64,000 bases of DNA from Arthrobacter cupressi (GTDB lineage Bacteria > Actinomycetota > Actinomycetes > Actinomycetales > Micrococcaceae), in NCBI RefSeq assembly GCF_900099975.1, contig NZ_FNEI01000005.1:62001-126000 (forward strand), written 5' to 3'. The notes below the pieces were generated by a model. That model was given only the letters and a program-made list of their open reading frames with translations, made no database searches and was not told the DNA's origin. Positions 51,665 through 60,484 of the stretch are shown piece by piece. Numbering within the stretch: position 1 is the stretch's first letter; each line of letters starts with the position of its first letter. The translations under genes and the position numbers were made by a program.

Positions 51665-52003
51665 GTCCCGGCCGGACAGCCTCGAAAGGCCCATAACACG
51701 CCGCCGGACATGACGCATGTCACAGGAGCCGGCGCGGGAAGCGGGACCTCCAGCGCCGGGGCACAATTCATCCATTGCGTTTTCTTACGGTCGTTCACTC
51801 GAAAGAGCGCAACGATTCGTAACAAATCTTCGGACTATTGACCTGTATTGCGAACTATGTTCGGAATCTTGGAGCGTTCTACCCGGATGACATACTTAAG
51901 TTTGGCGGGTTGAGTTCTGCTATGGCCCACGAATGACCCTGTGGCCGCATCCCCGCCCGCGTCACCGAGACCCCAAAGTAATTCCAATGAAAGTGAACGC
52001 TTG
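51665..52003 (+). other. Intergenic leader (339 bp) upstream of the amino acid transporter
   Basis: No coding frame. It is AT-richer than the flanks after about 51770. It holds a palindrome CGAAC-TAT-GTTCG (51851-51863) and a candidate promoter (51869-51898). The 5' part (51665-51770) looks like plain spacer. Confidence 0.4.
51869..51898 (+). promoter_or_regulatory. Candidate promoter of the amino acid transporter operon
   Basis: -35 TTGGAG (51869-51874), an 18-bp spacer, and -10 TACTTA (51893-51898). The predicted leader is about 98 nt. The palindrome just upstream (51851-51863) could be the operator. Moderate match only. Confidence 0.35.
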
Positions 52004-52951
52004 ATGAAAATCAAAGCTCTGAAGTGGCTGTCCACTGTCCCTGTAGCCGCCGCCCTTGTCGTCTCCCTCGCCGCATGCGGCGGGAGCCCGTCTGCCGGCA
52101 CTGCGTCCCCCACGGACGCCCTCGCCGGAGCCCAGACCACCGACAAGTACACCACGGCCGACGTCACGCCCCTGGACAAGATCGACACTTCCAAGCTTGG
52201 CCTCCTCACGGACGGCACCATCAAGGTTGGCACCCTCTCCGACGCCCCGCCGAGCATCTTCATCGACAAGTCCGGCAACTTCACGGGCTTCGACAATGAA
52301 CTGCTCAAGGCCATGGGCGCGAAGCTGGGCCTCAAGGTCGAATTCGCGTCCACCAAGTTCCAGAGCCTCCTGGCCCAGGTGAAGAACCAGCAGTTCGACG
52401 TCGGCTCCTCCTCGATCTCGACCACTGACGCCCGCCGCCAGACCGTTTCCTTTACCAACGGATACGACTTCGGCTTCATGGCACTGGTGTCCAAGACGGA
52501 CAGCCCGGTCAAGGCCATCGCCGACCTCAAGGAAGGCGTCCGCGTCGGCGTCGTGCAGGGCACGGTCCAGGACGACATGGTCACCAACCAGCTGGGCCTC
52601 GACCCCGTCCGCTACCCGGACTACAACACCGCCTACGCCAACGTGAAGAGCGGCCAGATCGACGCCTGGCTGGCCCCGTCCCAGCAGGCCGAAGGCCAGG
52701 TCAAGGAAGGCGACGGCACCAAGATCCAGGAGAAGAAGGTCGCCACCCAGAACTTCTCCGCGTACGCCATCGCCAAGGACAACACGGCCCTGGCCGAGGC
52801 CCTGAACTCCGCCCTCGACGCGGTCATCGCGGACGGCACCTGGACCACCCTGGCCAAGAAGTGGTTCCCGGAGCGCAAGACCGACGCCGAGCGCATGCCC
52901 GATGGTTGGAAGCCGGGCAGCAAGGCTGTCAAGGTTCCCGCCGACAAGTAA
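52004..52951 (+). CDS. Polar amino acid ABC transporter substrate-binding lipoprotein (family 3)
   Basis: 315 residues. Signal helix KWLSTVPVAAALVVSLAAC ends in the lipobox LAAC. The periplasmic-binding fold begins at TDGTIKVGTLSDAPPSIFIDKSG and includes the hinge-like FDVGSSSISTTDARRQTVSFTNG characteristic of family 3 receptors (glutamate, glutamine, histidine, arginine types). Start: ATG at 52004; the open frame upstream is not needed. First gene of the binding protein-permease-ATPase operon. The exact ligand cannot be read. Confidence 0.93.
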   Translation: MKIKALKWLSTVPVAAALVVSLAACGGSPSAGTASPTDALAGAQTTDKYTTADVTPLDKIDTSKLGLLTDGTIKVGTLSDAPPSIFIDKSGNFTGFDNELLKAMGAKLGLKVEFASTKFQSLLAQVKNQQFDVGSSSISTTDARRQTVSFTNGYDFGFMALVSKTDSPVKAIADLKEGVRVGVVQGTVQDDMVTNQLGLDPVRYPDYNTAYANVKSGQIDAWLAPSQQAEGQVKEGDGTKIQEKKVATQNFSAYAIAKDNTALAEALNSALDAVIADGTWTTLAKKWFPERKTDAERMPDGWKPGSKAVKVPADK

Positions 52952-52984
52952 GGCCGGCCACCAGCCGCACCGCACTGAAAACCA

Positions 52985-53025
52985 CCGCTCAAGCCTGGGC
53001 CCGGATCGGGCCCAGGCTTGAGCGG
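52985..53025 (+). terminator. 19-bp hairpin between binding-protein and permease genes
   Basis: A perfect 19-bp stem, arms 52985-53003 and 53007-53025, with a 3-nt loop GAT, and no T run (CTAAAC follows). It sits 34 bp past the binding-protein stop and 18 bp before the permease start. It is the counterpart of the hairpin at 4986-5015. Confidence 0.6.
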
Positions 53026-53042
53026 CTAAACCGAGGAGTCAT

Positions 53043-53807
53043 ATGGACGCATGGAGCCGCCTTGCGGACACCTTTCTGAACTGGGGCTACATCGCCGAGG
53101 TGCTGCCCACGATGTTCTCGTACGGCCTGCTGAACACGATCGTGCTGGCGCTTACCTCCGGCATCATCGGCACCGCCCTGGGCATCCTGCTGGCGCTCAT
53201 GGGCATCTCCAGGAACCCCGTGGCGCGCTGGATCGCACGAATCTACACCGACATCTTCCGCGGGCTGCCGGCGGTGCTGGTCATCCTGGTCATCGGCCTC
53301 GGTTTCGGTCCCCTGCTGAACGAACTCACCGGAATCCGGAGCCCCTACCCCCTCGGCATCGCTGCCCTGAGCCTCATGGCCGCGGCCTACATCGGTGAGA
53401 TCTTCCGCTCCGGCATCCAGAGCGTGGACAAGGGCCAGCTTGAGGCCTCCCGCGCGCTTGGCTTCGGCTACGGCCCCTCCATGCGCATGATCGTCGTGCC
53501 GCAGGGCATCCGCCGCGTGCTCCCCGCCCTGATGAACCAGTTCATCGCCCTCATCAAGGAATCGTCCCTGGTCTTCACCCTCGGCCTCATGAGCCGCGAG
53601 CGTGAACTGTTCCAGATCGGCCAGGACTTCGCGGCCAACAACGGCAACCAGTCCCCCCTGGTCGCCGCGGCCATCTTCTACCTGGCGCTGACCATCCCGC
53701 TCACGCACCTGGTCAACTACATCGACAACCGCCTGCGGACCGGCAAGGAACAGAAACACGAACCGGACGAAGCCGCGGCCGTCATCGGGAAGGGAGCACA
53801 CGCATGA
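53043..53807 (+). CDS. Amino acid ABC transporter permease
   Basis: A 254-residue permease of the His/Glu/Gln family. Membrane helices begin at about residues 22-45 ([21 protein letters not shown]). The cytosolic EAA loop [23 protein letters not shown] matches the consensus, and [13 protein letters not shown] is the usual family motif. One permease serves as a homodimer. Its stop overlaps the ATPase start by 4 bp (ATGA). Confidence 0.94.
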   Translation: MDAWSRLADTFLNWGYIAEVLPTMFSYGLLNTIVLALTSGIIGTALGILLALMGISRNPVARWIARIYTDIFRGLPAVLVILVIGLGFGPLLNELTGIRSPYPLGIAALSLMAAAYIGEIFRSGIQSVDKGQLEASRALGFGYGPSMRMIVVPQGIRRVLPALMNQFIALIKESSLVFTLGLMSRERELFQIGQDFAANNGNQSPLVAAAIFYLALTIPLTHLVNYIDNRLRTGKEQKHEPDEAAAVIGKGAHA

Positions 53808-54541
53808 GCCAGTTCACCTCCGGATCCCTCACGGGCAAGAACCTGCACCTCGCCTTCGGCAGCAACAAGGTGCTGCGCGGCATCGACATCCACGTGGAAA
53901 AGGGCACCGCGGCGTCCGTCATCGGGCCTTCCGGTTCCGGCAAGTCCACGCTGCTGCGCGTCATGAACCGCCTCATCGAACCGGACCAGGGCGACATCCT
54001 GCTGGACGGCCGTTCGGTCCTCAAGGACAACCCTGACGAACTGCGCCGCCGCATCGGCATGGTGTTCCAGCAGTTCAACCTCTTCCCGCACAAGTCCGTG
54101 GGCGAGAACGTGGCCTTTGCCCTGCGGAAGCTGCGGAAGCTGCCCAAGGACCAGGCCTGGGCCGAGGCCTTGGAGCAGCTGGACAAGGTGGGCCTGAAGC
54201 ACAAAGCAGGGGTGCGCCCTGCAACCCTTTCGGGCGGCCAGCAGCAGCGTGTGGCCATTGCCCGCGCCCTGGCCATGAAGCCCGAAGTCATGTTCTTCGA
54301 CGAGGCCACCTCCGCGCTCGACCCCGAGCTCGTCAAGGGCGTCCTGGCGCTCATGAGTGACCTCGCCAAGGACGGCATGACCATGGTGGTGGTGACCCAC
54401 GAGATGGGCTTCTCACGCAACGTCTCCAACCAGGTGGTCTTCATGGACGGCGGCGTGGTGGTGGAGAACGGCAGCCCCGAGCAGCTCTTCACGGCACCCA
54501 AGACCGAGCGCCTGCAGAAGTTCCTCTCGGACGTGCTCTAG
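53804..54541 (+). CDS. Amino acid ABC transporter ATP-binding protein
   Basis: A 245-residue ATPase of the GlnQ/HisP type. Walker [10 protein letters not shown] is at 41-49, the Q loop is in [12 protein letters not shown], the signature is [15 protein letters not shown], and Walker B is [14 protein letters not shown]. Coupled to the permease by ATGA; no other subunit is needed. Operon end marked by the hairpin at 54553-54620. Confidence 0.95.
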   Translation: MSQFTSGSLTGKNLHLAFGSNKVLRGIDIHVEKGTAASVIGPSGSGKSTLLRVMNRLIEPDQGDILLDGRSVLKDNPDELRRRIGMVFQQFNLFPHKSVGENVAFALRKLRKLPKDQAWAEALEQLDKVGLKHKAGVRPATLSGGQQQRVAIARALAMKPEVMFFDEATSALDPELVKGVLALMSDLAKDGMTMVVVTHEMGFSRNVSNQVVFMDGGVVVENGSPEQLFTAPKTERLQKFLSDVL

Positions 54542-54552
54542 GCAATCCGCGC

Positions 54553-54620
54553 AAGATCCCCGGCTACCGGACAAATCCCCTGCGAACGCGGCAGGGATTG
54601 ATCCGGTTGCCGGGGATCTT
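54553..54620. terminator. Bidirectional terminator between convergent genes
   Basis: A 19-bp outer stem with one mismatch (arms 54553-54571 and 54602-54620) encloses a second 9-bp helix with one bulge. It separates the amino acid operon (ends 54541) from the GH3 gene (ends 54636). Both ends read AAGATC...GATCTT, so it can act on either strand. Confidence 0.8.
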
Positions 54621-54635
54621 CCGTTTAGGCAGAAG

Positions 54636-55919
54636 CTACTTCCCGGCCTTGACCCGGAGCACGGTGAGCGCCGCAGCGTCCACTGCCTTGCGGAAGGCGG
54701 GCTCCGCCGTCGCGCGCCGCAGCACCTCGCCGTACATCGCCGGAACGTCCGCGGTATTGGCGCACAGCACCACGGTGCCGCCCGCGGCAATGAAGTTCCC
54801 GGCCCGCTGTCCCACCGTCCACGGCGCGAGCTGCGCGGCGTTGCAGAGGTCGTCGGAGACGATGATGCCGGTGAATCCGGCGTCGGAGCGCAGCATGGTG
54901 CGCATGACCACCGGCGAGAACGGCGCGGGCCGCTCGGAGTCGATGCGGTCGTAGTAGGCGTTGGAGACCATGACCCAGCGGACGCCTCCGCGGATGGCGG
55001 CGGTGAAGGGTGCCAGGTACGGGTCGGTCCTGGTGGTGGCGGTGTCGCGGACGTTGCCGCTGGTGTCAGTGTTGAGGGTGACCCTGCCCAGGCCCGGGTA
55101 GTGCTTGACCACGGGCGCCACCCCGGCATCCCGCAAGCCCGAGGCAAACGCGTTGCCGAGTGCGGAGACGGACGACGGCGTGTATCCGTACTCCCGCTGG
55201 AAGTAGCCGATCGGAGCGTTGGCGGGCCCGAACGCCGCGCCGGGAACGGTATCCAGCACGGGTGCGAGGTCGACGTCCACACCGGCTCTTAGCAGTTCGG
55301 CGCCCCAGGCGCGGGCCCGGGAACGCAGCTGTGCCGGCGTGGATGCAGACTGCGCCAGGGCTGTGGGGATCTCCGAGAAGCCCGGACCGCGCAGGACCTG
55401 CACGTAGCCGCCTTCCTGGTCGGTGGCCACGGAGAGCGGCACATTGTTTCCCGACTGCTTCGCGGCGGCGCGCAGAGACGCGACCACAGCGGCGGTCGGA
55501 GCTACCCCTGCCTGGCTGCGGCCGGCCAGGTAGAAGTTGCCGATGTGCCGGCCGAGCAGTTCTGCGACCGCATCGGAGTCACTGCCGCCCGCATTGGCGC
55601 CGACCATGAACAACTGGCCCACCCGCTGTTCAAGGCTGAGGGAGGCGAGCGTGTTCTCGGGGGTCGCCGGCGTGGCCGTCGGACGGGGTTTCGGCGCGGC
55701 GGACGGTGTGGCCGTCGCGGCAGGGGTGGTCACCGAAAGGGACGCAGACGACGGCGGCGCGGTAGCCGGGCCCGACGCCGTCAGTTCGGTGCGGGGTGGC
55801 TGGGGGGCGCCGGACGGCGTGCACGCCGTGAGGACCGCGAGGGTCCCGGCAAGTGCGAGCGCTCCGGCGCGGCGGTACCGGCCTCGCGGTCTGGAATGGG
55901 GTGAGTAATTCTGGAGCAT
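54636..55919 (-). CDS. GH3-family (NagZ-like) lipoprotein
   Basis: 427 residues from the ATG at 55919. The N-terminal signal helix ends in LTAC (Cys33), then a Thr/Pro/Ala linker reaches about residue 90. The catalytic domain is GH3: SLEQRVGQLFMVG, ATDQEGGYVQVLRGPGFSE, VVKHYPGLGRVTLNTD and IIVSDDLCN, with the Asp of VSDDL in the nucleophile position. NagZ acid/base chemistry needs a His in the loop after KHFPGHGD; here the loop reads PGLGRVTLNTDTSG without that His. Activity may therefore be altered, although this form is common in actinobacterial relatives. Probably extracytoplasmic, acting on peptidoglycan fragments. Confidence 0.88.
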   Translation of the reverse strand: MLQNYSPHSRPRGRYRRAGALALAGTLAVLTACTPSGAPQPPRTELTASGPATAPPSSASLSVTTPAATATPSAAPKPRPTATPATPENTLASLSLEQRVGQLFMVGANAGGSDSDAVAELLGRHIGNFYLAGRSQAGVAPTAAVVASLRAAAKQSGNNVPLSVATDQEGGYVQVLRGPGFSEIPTALAQSASTPAQLRSRARAWGAELLRAGVDVDLAPVLDTVPGAAFGPANAPIGYFQREYGYTPSSVSALGNAFASGLRDAGVAPVVKHYPGLGRVTLNTDTSGNVRDTATTRTDPYLAPFTAAIRGGVRWVMVSNAYYDRIDSERPAPFSPVVMRTMLRSDAGFTGIIVSDDLCNAAQLAPWTVGQRAGNFIAAGGTVVLCANTADVPAMYGEVLRRATAEPAFRKAVDAAALTVLRVKAGK

Positions 55920-55975
55920 GGAATCAGCTGCCTGGTAAGCCTCCTGCGTACCAACACAGCCTACGCCCGCGGCAA

Positions 55976-56001
55976 CCGGCGGCGGAGGAACCCGCCGCCG
56001 G
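55976..56001 (-). terminator. Hairpin downstream of hemL
   Basis: A perfect 10-bp stem of arms 55976-55985 and 55992-56001 with a 6-nt loop. It starts 35 bp past the hemL stop (56036) on the minus strand. No T run. Confidence 0.5.
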
Positions 56002-56035
56002 CTACCGGACGCAGTCAATCAGGCAGCGCAGTCGA

Positions 56036-57346
56036 TCAGGCAGGGACCGCCTGCGCGGCGGCCTTGGCAGCTGCCGGGAGCGCGTCGAAGATCCGGTTCA
56101 TTGCGGCGTCGTCGTGCGCTGCGGAGAGGAACCAGGCTTCGAAGACGCTCGGCGGCAGGTAGACGCCGGAGTCCAGCATGGAGTGGAAGAACGGGGCGTA
56201 GCGGAACACGTCCTGGGCCTGCGCTTCGGCGTAGTTGTGCACGCCGTTGGCGGAGGTGCCGAAGGCCACGGAGAACAGGTTTCCGGCCCGCTGGATGGAG
56301 TGGTCCACGCCGGCGGCGTCCAGGGCGGAGGACAGGGCGGCGGACAGCTCCAGCGAACGGCCGTCCACGAAGGAGTAGACCTCCGGCGTCGCGTGCGTCA
56401 GGGTCGCCACGCCGGCCGCCATGGCCACCGGGTTACCGGACAGGGTGCCGGCCTGGTAGACAGGGCCGAGCGGTGCGAGGTAGTCCATGACGTCGGCACG
56501 CCCGCCGAGGGCCGCCGTCGGCATGCCGCCGCCGATCACTTTGCCGAAGGTCAGCAGGTCCGGGGTCCAGCCCTCGGTAGCGCCGGTGAGTCCCCAGTAG
56601 CCGGCGTAGCCGGTGCGGAAGCCGGTGAGGACCTCGTCCAGGATGAGCAGGGCGCCGTGTTCGCGGGTGATCCGGGAGAGGGCGGCGTTAAAGCCCTCGC
56701 CCGGGGTAACGACGCCCATGTTCGCCGGGGCGGCTTCGGTGATGACGGCGGCGATGTGCTCGCCGTGGGCGGAAAAGGCGGCCTCGACGGCGTCGAGGTC
56801 GTTGTAGGGCAGCACGAGGGTTTCGGCGGCGGCGGCTTCGGTGACGCCGGCCGAGCCCGGGAGCGCCATGGTGGCCAGGCCGGAACCCGCGGCGGCCAGC
56901 AGGCCGTCCAGGTGGCCGTGGTAGCAGCCGGCGAACTTCACAATCAGGTTGCGACCCGTAAAGCCGCGAGCCAGGCGCACGGCGGTCATGGTGGCTTCGG
57001 TGCCGGTGGAGACCATGCGGAGGCGCTCGACGGCGGACACACGTTCCTTGACGAGTTCGGCCAGGCGGGCCTCGTCCGGGGTGGAGGCACCGAAGGAGAG
57101 ACCGCGGTCCACGGCGGCGTGCACGGCGTCGAGCACGGCGGGGTGGGCGTGGCCAAGCAACGCCGGGCCCCAGGAGCACACCAGGTCCACGTAGTCCTTG
57201 CCGTCAGCGTCCGTGAGGTAGGCGCCTTTCGCGGAGACCATGAAACGCGGGGTGCCGCCCACGGAACCGAAGGCGCGAACAGGCGAGTTGACGCCCCCTG
57301 GCATCAGGGTCTGGGCATGGGCGAAGAGATCATCCGAACGAGTCAT
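56036..57346 (-). CDS. hemL: Glutamate-1-semialdehyde 2,1-aminomutase
   Basis: A 436-residue PLP enzyme that turns glutamate-1-semialdehyde into 5-aminolevulinate, the committed heme precursor. [21 protein letters not shown] is diagnostic, and the PLP lysine is K269 in [23 protein letters not shown] also matches. Length is normal. Upstream on the same strand lie an LLM oxidoreductase and hemB, but an 18-bp hairpin at 57356-57401 lies between, so hemL may be expressed separately. hemA (glutamyl-tRNA reductase) is not in the window. Confidence 0.96.
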   Translation of the reverse strand: MTRSDDLFAHAQTLMPGGVNSPVRAFGSVGGTPRFMVSAKGAYLTDADGKDYVDLVCSWGPALLGHAHPAVLDAVHAAVDRGLSFGASTPDEARLAELVKERVSAVERLRMVSTGTEATMTAVRLARGFTGRNLIVKFAGCYHGHLDGLLAAAGSGLATMALPGSAGVTEAAAAETLVLPYNDLDAVEAAFSAHGEHIAAVITEAAPANMGVVTPGEGFNAALSRITREHGALLILDEVLTGFRTGYAGYWGLTGATEGWTPDLLTFGKVIGGGMPTAALGGRADVMDYLAPLGPVYQAGTLSGNPVAMAAGVATLTHATPEVYSFVDGRSLELSAALSSALDAAGVDHSIQRAGNLFSVAFGTSANGVHNYAEAQAQDVFRYAPFFHSMLDSGVYLPPSVFEAWFLSAAHDDAAMNRIFDALPAAAKAAAQAVPA

Positions 57347-57355
57347 GCCCCTATT

Positions 57356-57401
57356 CTTTCATCCCGCAGGGGCAGGGATTGGCGCCCCTGCGGGATGAAA
57401 G
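57356..57401 (-). terminator. Strong hairpin between the LLM gene and hemL
   Basis: A perfect 18-bp stem of arms 57356-57373 and 57384-57401 with a 10-nt loop. It begins 7 bp after the LLM stop and ends 10 bp before the hemL start on the minus strand. The hemL ribosome site lies close to the descending arm, so the hairpin may attenuate hemL instead of only ending transcription. Confidence 0.6.
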
Positions 57402-57407
57402 GGGTCA

Positions 57408-58523
57408 CTAGGCGAGCAATTCGGAGACCCGCGGGGCCACCTTGGAGCCGAAGAGTTCGATGGAGCGCAGCATCTTCGAGTGGGCCAGGGTGCCGTTGCT
57501 GTACTTGAGTTCGAAACGGTCGGCGCCGAGGGTCCCCTTGAGCCGGGCGATCTTGGCGGCCACGGTGTCCGGCGCACCCACGAACAGCGCGCCGTCCTCC
57601 TCCACGAGGGCCTCGAACTCACCCCGGCCGGCAGGACCCCAGCCGCGTTCGGCGCCGATCCGGTTGCGGGTGGCGAGCCAGTGCGGGAAGTATTCCTCGC
57701 GGGCCTGTTCATCGGTATCGGCGACGTAGCCGGGAGAATGCACGGCGAGCTGCCTGGGCTCATGGCCAGCTTCGGCGAGGCTGCGCCGGTAGAGCTGCGC
57801 GAAGGGCACGAAGCGCTCGGGCTGCCCGCCGATGATCGCCAGCACCATCGGGTAGCCGTAGGCGGCGGTGCGGACCACGGACTGCGGGGTGCCGCCGACG
57901 CCGATCCAGGTGGGCAGCAGGCGGTTCTCCAAGTGCGGATAGACCATCTGGCCGTGCAGCCCGGCGCGGGTGCGGCCGTCCCAGTTCACCGGTTTCTGGG
58001 AACGGACCCGGTGGTAGAGGTCCAGCTTCTCCTCGAAGAGGACCTCATAGTCGGCCAGGTCGTAACCGAAGAGCGGGAAGGATTCGGTGAAGGAGCCCCG
58101 TCCCAGGATCACCTCGGCGCGGCCGTTGGAGACGGCGTCGAGCGTGGAGAAACGCTGGAACACGCGGATGGGATCGTCCGAGCTCAGCACCGTGACGGCG
58201 CTGCCCAGACGGATGTTTTCCGTCGCCGAGGCGACGGCGGCCAGCAGGACCTCGGGGGCGCTGACGGCGAAGTCCCGGCGGTGGTGCTCCCCCACGCCGA
58301 AGGAATGCAGCCCGACGGCGTCGGCCAGTTTGGCCTGTTCCACCACCTGGCGCAACACGAGGGCGTGGTGCTTGGGTTCGCCGGCGTCGTCGAGGTCGAC
58401 GTCGCCGAAGGTGCTGACGCCCAGCAACATGATGTCGGCCGCGACGGGTGCTGTCGGATCAAAAGCGGTGGGATCGGACGTGGAGCCGGTTTCGGGAGCT
58501 TCGCTATTTTCATGCATACGCAT
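57408..58523 (-). CDS. LLM-class flavin-dependent oxidoreductase
   Basis: 371 residues of the bacterial luciferase-like monooxygenase fold. DIMLLGVSTFGDVD is the first strand, followed by GEHHRRDFAVSAPEVLLAAVA and IRLGSAVTVLSSDDPIRVFQRFSTLDAVSNGRAEVILGRG, the flavin-binding core. LLPTWIGVGGTPQSVV is the late conserved block. FMN or F420 may be used; an F420-reductase-like gene is at 265-924, so F420 cannot be excluded. Start: ATG at 58523, with a second ATG two codons on. It lies between hemB and hemL on the same strand; no link to heme chemistry is known to me. Confidence 0.88.
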   Translation of the reverse strand: MRMHENSEAPETGSTSDPTAFDPTAPVAADIMLLGVSTFGDVDLDDAGEPKHHALVLRQVVEQAKLADAVGLHSFGVGEHHRRDFAVSAPEVLLAAVASATENIRLGSAVTVLSSDDPIRVFQRFSTLDAVSNGRAEVILGRGSFTESFPLFGYDLADYEVLFEEKLDLYHRVRSQKPVNWDGRTRAGLHGQMVYPHLENRLLPTWIGVGGTPQSVVRTAAYGYPMVLAIIGGQPERFVPFAQLYRRSLAEAGHEPRQLAVHSPGYVADTDEQAREEYFPHWLATRNRIGAERGWGPAGRGEFEALVEEDGALFVGAPDTVAAKIARLKGTLGADRFELKYSNGTLAHSKMLRSIELFGSKVAPRVSELLA

Positions 58524-58564
58524 ACAAACCGCGAAGTTCCCGGAATCATTCCCGGCCGGCCGGG

Positions 58565-59545
58565 TCAGTTCTCCCGGAGCCAGCCCGCGAGCTCGGACGC
58601 CCAGTAGGTCAGGACCATGTTGGCCCCGGCACGCTTGATGCCCAGCACGGATTCGGTGATGGCGCCGCGGCGGTCGATCCAGCCGTTGGCCGCGGCGGCT
58701 TCGATCATCGCGTACTCGCCGGAGATCTGGTACGCGGCCACCGGCACGGGGCTCATGGCGGCGACGTCGGCCAGGATGTCCAGGTAGCTCATGGCCGGCT
58801 TGACCATGACCATGTCCGCGCCTTCCTCGAGATCCAGTTCCACCTCGATGATGGCTTCGCGGCGGTTGGCGGCATCCATTTGGTAGGTCCGGCGGTCGCC
58901 CGTGAGCTGGGAGTCCACGGCTTCGCGGAAGGGGCCGTAGAACGCCGACGCGTACTTGGCGGCGTAGGCCAGGACGGCGGTGTTCTTGTGTCCGGCTTCC
59001 TCGAGGGCCTGGCGGATGACGGCGATCTGGCCGTCCATCATGCCGGAGGGTCCCAGCACGTGCGCGCCGGCATCGGCCTGGGCCACGGCCATCTGCCCGT
59101 AGATCTCCAGGGTGGCATCGTTGTCCACGTAGCCGCTGGCGTCGAGCACACCGCAGTGGCCGTGGTCGGTGAACTCGTCCAGGCACACGTCGCTCATGAC
59201 CACGAGTTCGTCGCCCACTTCGGCACGCACGTCGCGGATGGCCTTGTTCAGCACGCCCTCGGGATCCAGCGAGGCGGAGCCGCTGGCGTCCCGCACCTCG
59301 GGAACACCGAACAGCATGATGCCGCCGACGCCCAGTTCCACGGCCTCCGCGGCCGCCCGCTTGAGGGACTCGGTAGTGTGCTGCACGACGCCGGGCATGG
59401 AGCCGATCGGCGCGGGCTCGCTAAGGCCTTCGCGGATGAAGGCCGGCAGGATCAGTTCCGCGGGGGCCAGGCGGTGTTCGGCCGTCAGGCGGCGCATGGC
59501 CGGAGTGGTACGGAGGCGCCGGGGGCGGTGGTTGGGGAAGCTCAT
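58565..59545 (-). CDS. hemB: Delta-aminolevulinic acid dehydratase (porphobilinogen synthase)
   Basis: A 326-residue enzyme condensing two 5-aminolevulinates to porphobilinogen. The two Schiff-base lysines are K197 ([14 protein letters not shown]) and K249 ([10 protein letters not shown]). The metal site reads [14 protein letters not shown]: Cys121 and Cys131 are kept, but Asp123 replaces the middle Cys of zinc enzymes, a hybrid between the zinc and magnesium types. The ATG at 59545 has AAAGGA 8 nt upstream. It follows hemD after 21 bp. Confidence 0.96.
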   Translation of the reverse strand: MSFPNHRPRRLRTTPAMRRLTAEHRLAPAELILPAFIREGLSEPAPIGSMPGVVQHTTESLKRAAAEAVELGVGGIMLFGVPEVRDASGSASLDPEGVLNKAIRDVRAEVGDELVVMSDVCLDEFTDHGHCGVLDASGYVDNDATLEIYGQMAVAQADAGAHVLGPSGMMDGQIAVIRQALEEAGHKNTAVLAYAAKYASAFYGPFREAVDSQLTGDRRTYQMDAANRREAIIEVELDLEEGADMVMVKPAMSYLDILADVAAMSPVPVAAYQISGEYAMIEAAAANGWIDRRGAITESVLGIKRAGANMVLTYWASELAGWLREN

Positions 59546-59566
59546 GTCTTACGTCCTTTCCGGGGC

Positions 59567-60484
59567 TTACGGCTGAACGGTGGAGAACAGTTCGGTGAGG
59601 GCGGCGACGATGCCGCCCGGGGTGGGTTCCTTGGCGGTCGCCGCGACGGGGATGCCGAGCTCCCCCGCCTCCGCCGCCGTCGAGCGTCCGATCGCGATGA
59701 AGCGGCAGTCCCGCAGCGGCAGCAGGGTTGCGGCAATGCGCCGCGCGGCGCTGGGCGAGGCGGCGACGACGGCGGCCAGGGCGCCGTCGTCGATCATTGC
59801 CCGGGCACGTGCGGGCTCAAGCAGTGGCAGCTCCTGCTCCCCCGTCACCTCGGCGCCCGCGGCGGACCAGGCGGCAGCCTTGGCCAGTTCCGTGTCCAGG
59901 CGTTCCTCCGGCCGGGCCGGGAAATCGACCGTGCGGTAGGCAGTGACGGCGGCGACCTCCGCGCCCTTGCCGGCCAGTCCGTCCGAAAGCAGGGAATCGG
60001 CGATGTCCGCCTGCGGCAGCAGGACCCGGCCGGGACCGGCGGGCCACACCTCGAGCAGCCCCGCGGCGGACTGGCTGCCTTCCGGTGCCAGGTCCACCCG
60101 GATGCCCTCGGCCTCCAGGATCCGGCGCGAGGACGGACCGATGGTCGCCACCCGGACACCGGACGGCAGGAGCGATGACAGTTCCAGGCCCTGCTCCGCG
60201 GCCTTGGCCTTCAGGGCACGGACCGTGGTGATGCTGCTAACCACCAGCCAGTCGAAGTGTCCGCCGGAAAGTCCGGACAGGGCCTCCGCCAGGGCGTCCT
60301 GGTCGGCCGCGCGTTCGAAGTCGATCAGCGGCAGCAGCAGCGGTTCGGCGCCGGCCGCGGACAGGGACCGCGCCAGGGAACCGGCGCGGTCGGGACTCCT
60401 CGTAATAAGGATTTTCCGGCCAAGCAACGCACGGTCTCCGGCAGCACCGGACACGGGCCCGTCCACGGACTCAGGAAGCGGCAA
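59567..60484 (-). CDS. hemD: Uroporphyrinogen-III synthase
   Basis: A 305-residue two-lobe enzyme that closes hydroxymethylbilane into uroporphyrinogen III with D-ring inversion. Sequence conservation in this family is low. KILITRSPDRAGSLARSLSAAGAEPLLLPLIDFE, then DWLVVSSITTVRAL, is the expected pattern of the first lobe, and the hemC-hemD-hemB context supports it. A TTG start at 60484 overlaps hemC by 14 bp; GTG codons at 60466 or 60454 are alternatives. Confidence 0.9.
   Translation of the reverse strand: MPLPESVDGPVSGAAGDRALLGRKILITRSPDRAGSLARSLSAAGAEPLLLPLIDFERAADQDALAEALSGLSGGHFDWLVVSSITTVRALKAKAAEQGLELSSLLPSGVRVATIGPSSRRILEAEGIRVDLAPEGSQSAAGLLEVWPAGPGRVLLPQADIADSLLSDGLAGKGAEVAAVTAYRTVDFPARPEERLDTELAKAAAWSAAGAEVTGEQELPLLEPARARAMIDDGALAAVVAASPSAARRIAATLLPLRDCRFIAIGRSTAAEAGELGIPVAATAKEPTPGGIVAALTELFSTVQP

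Noticed and set aside
51851..51863. CGAAC-TAT-GTTCG as a LexA (SOS) box
   Set aside because: The actinobacterial box, as I recall it, has four bases between the arms. Here there are three, and the downstream gene is an amino acid transporter, not a repair gene.
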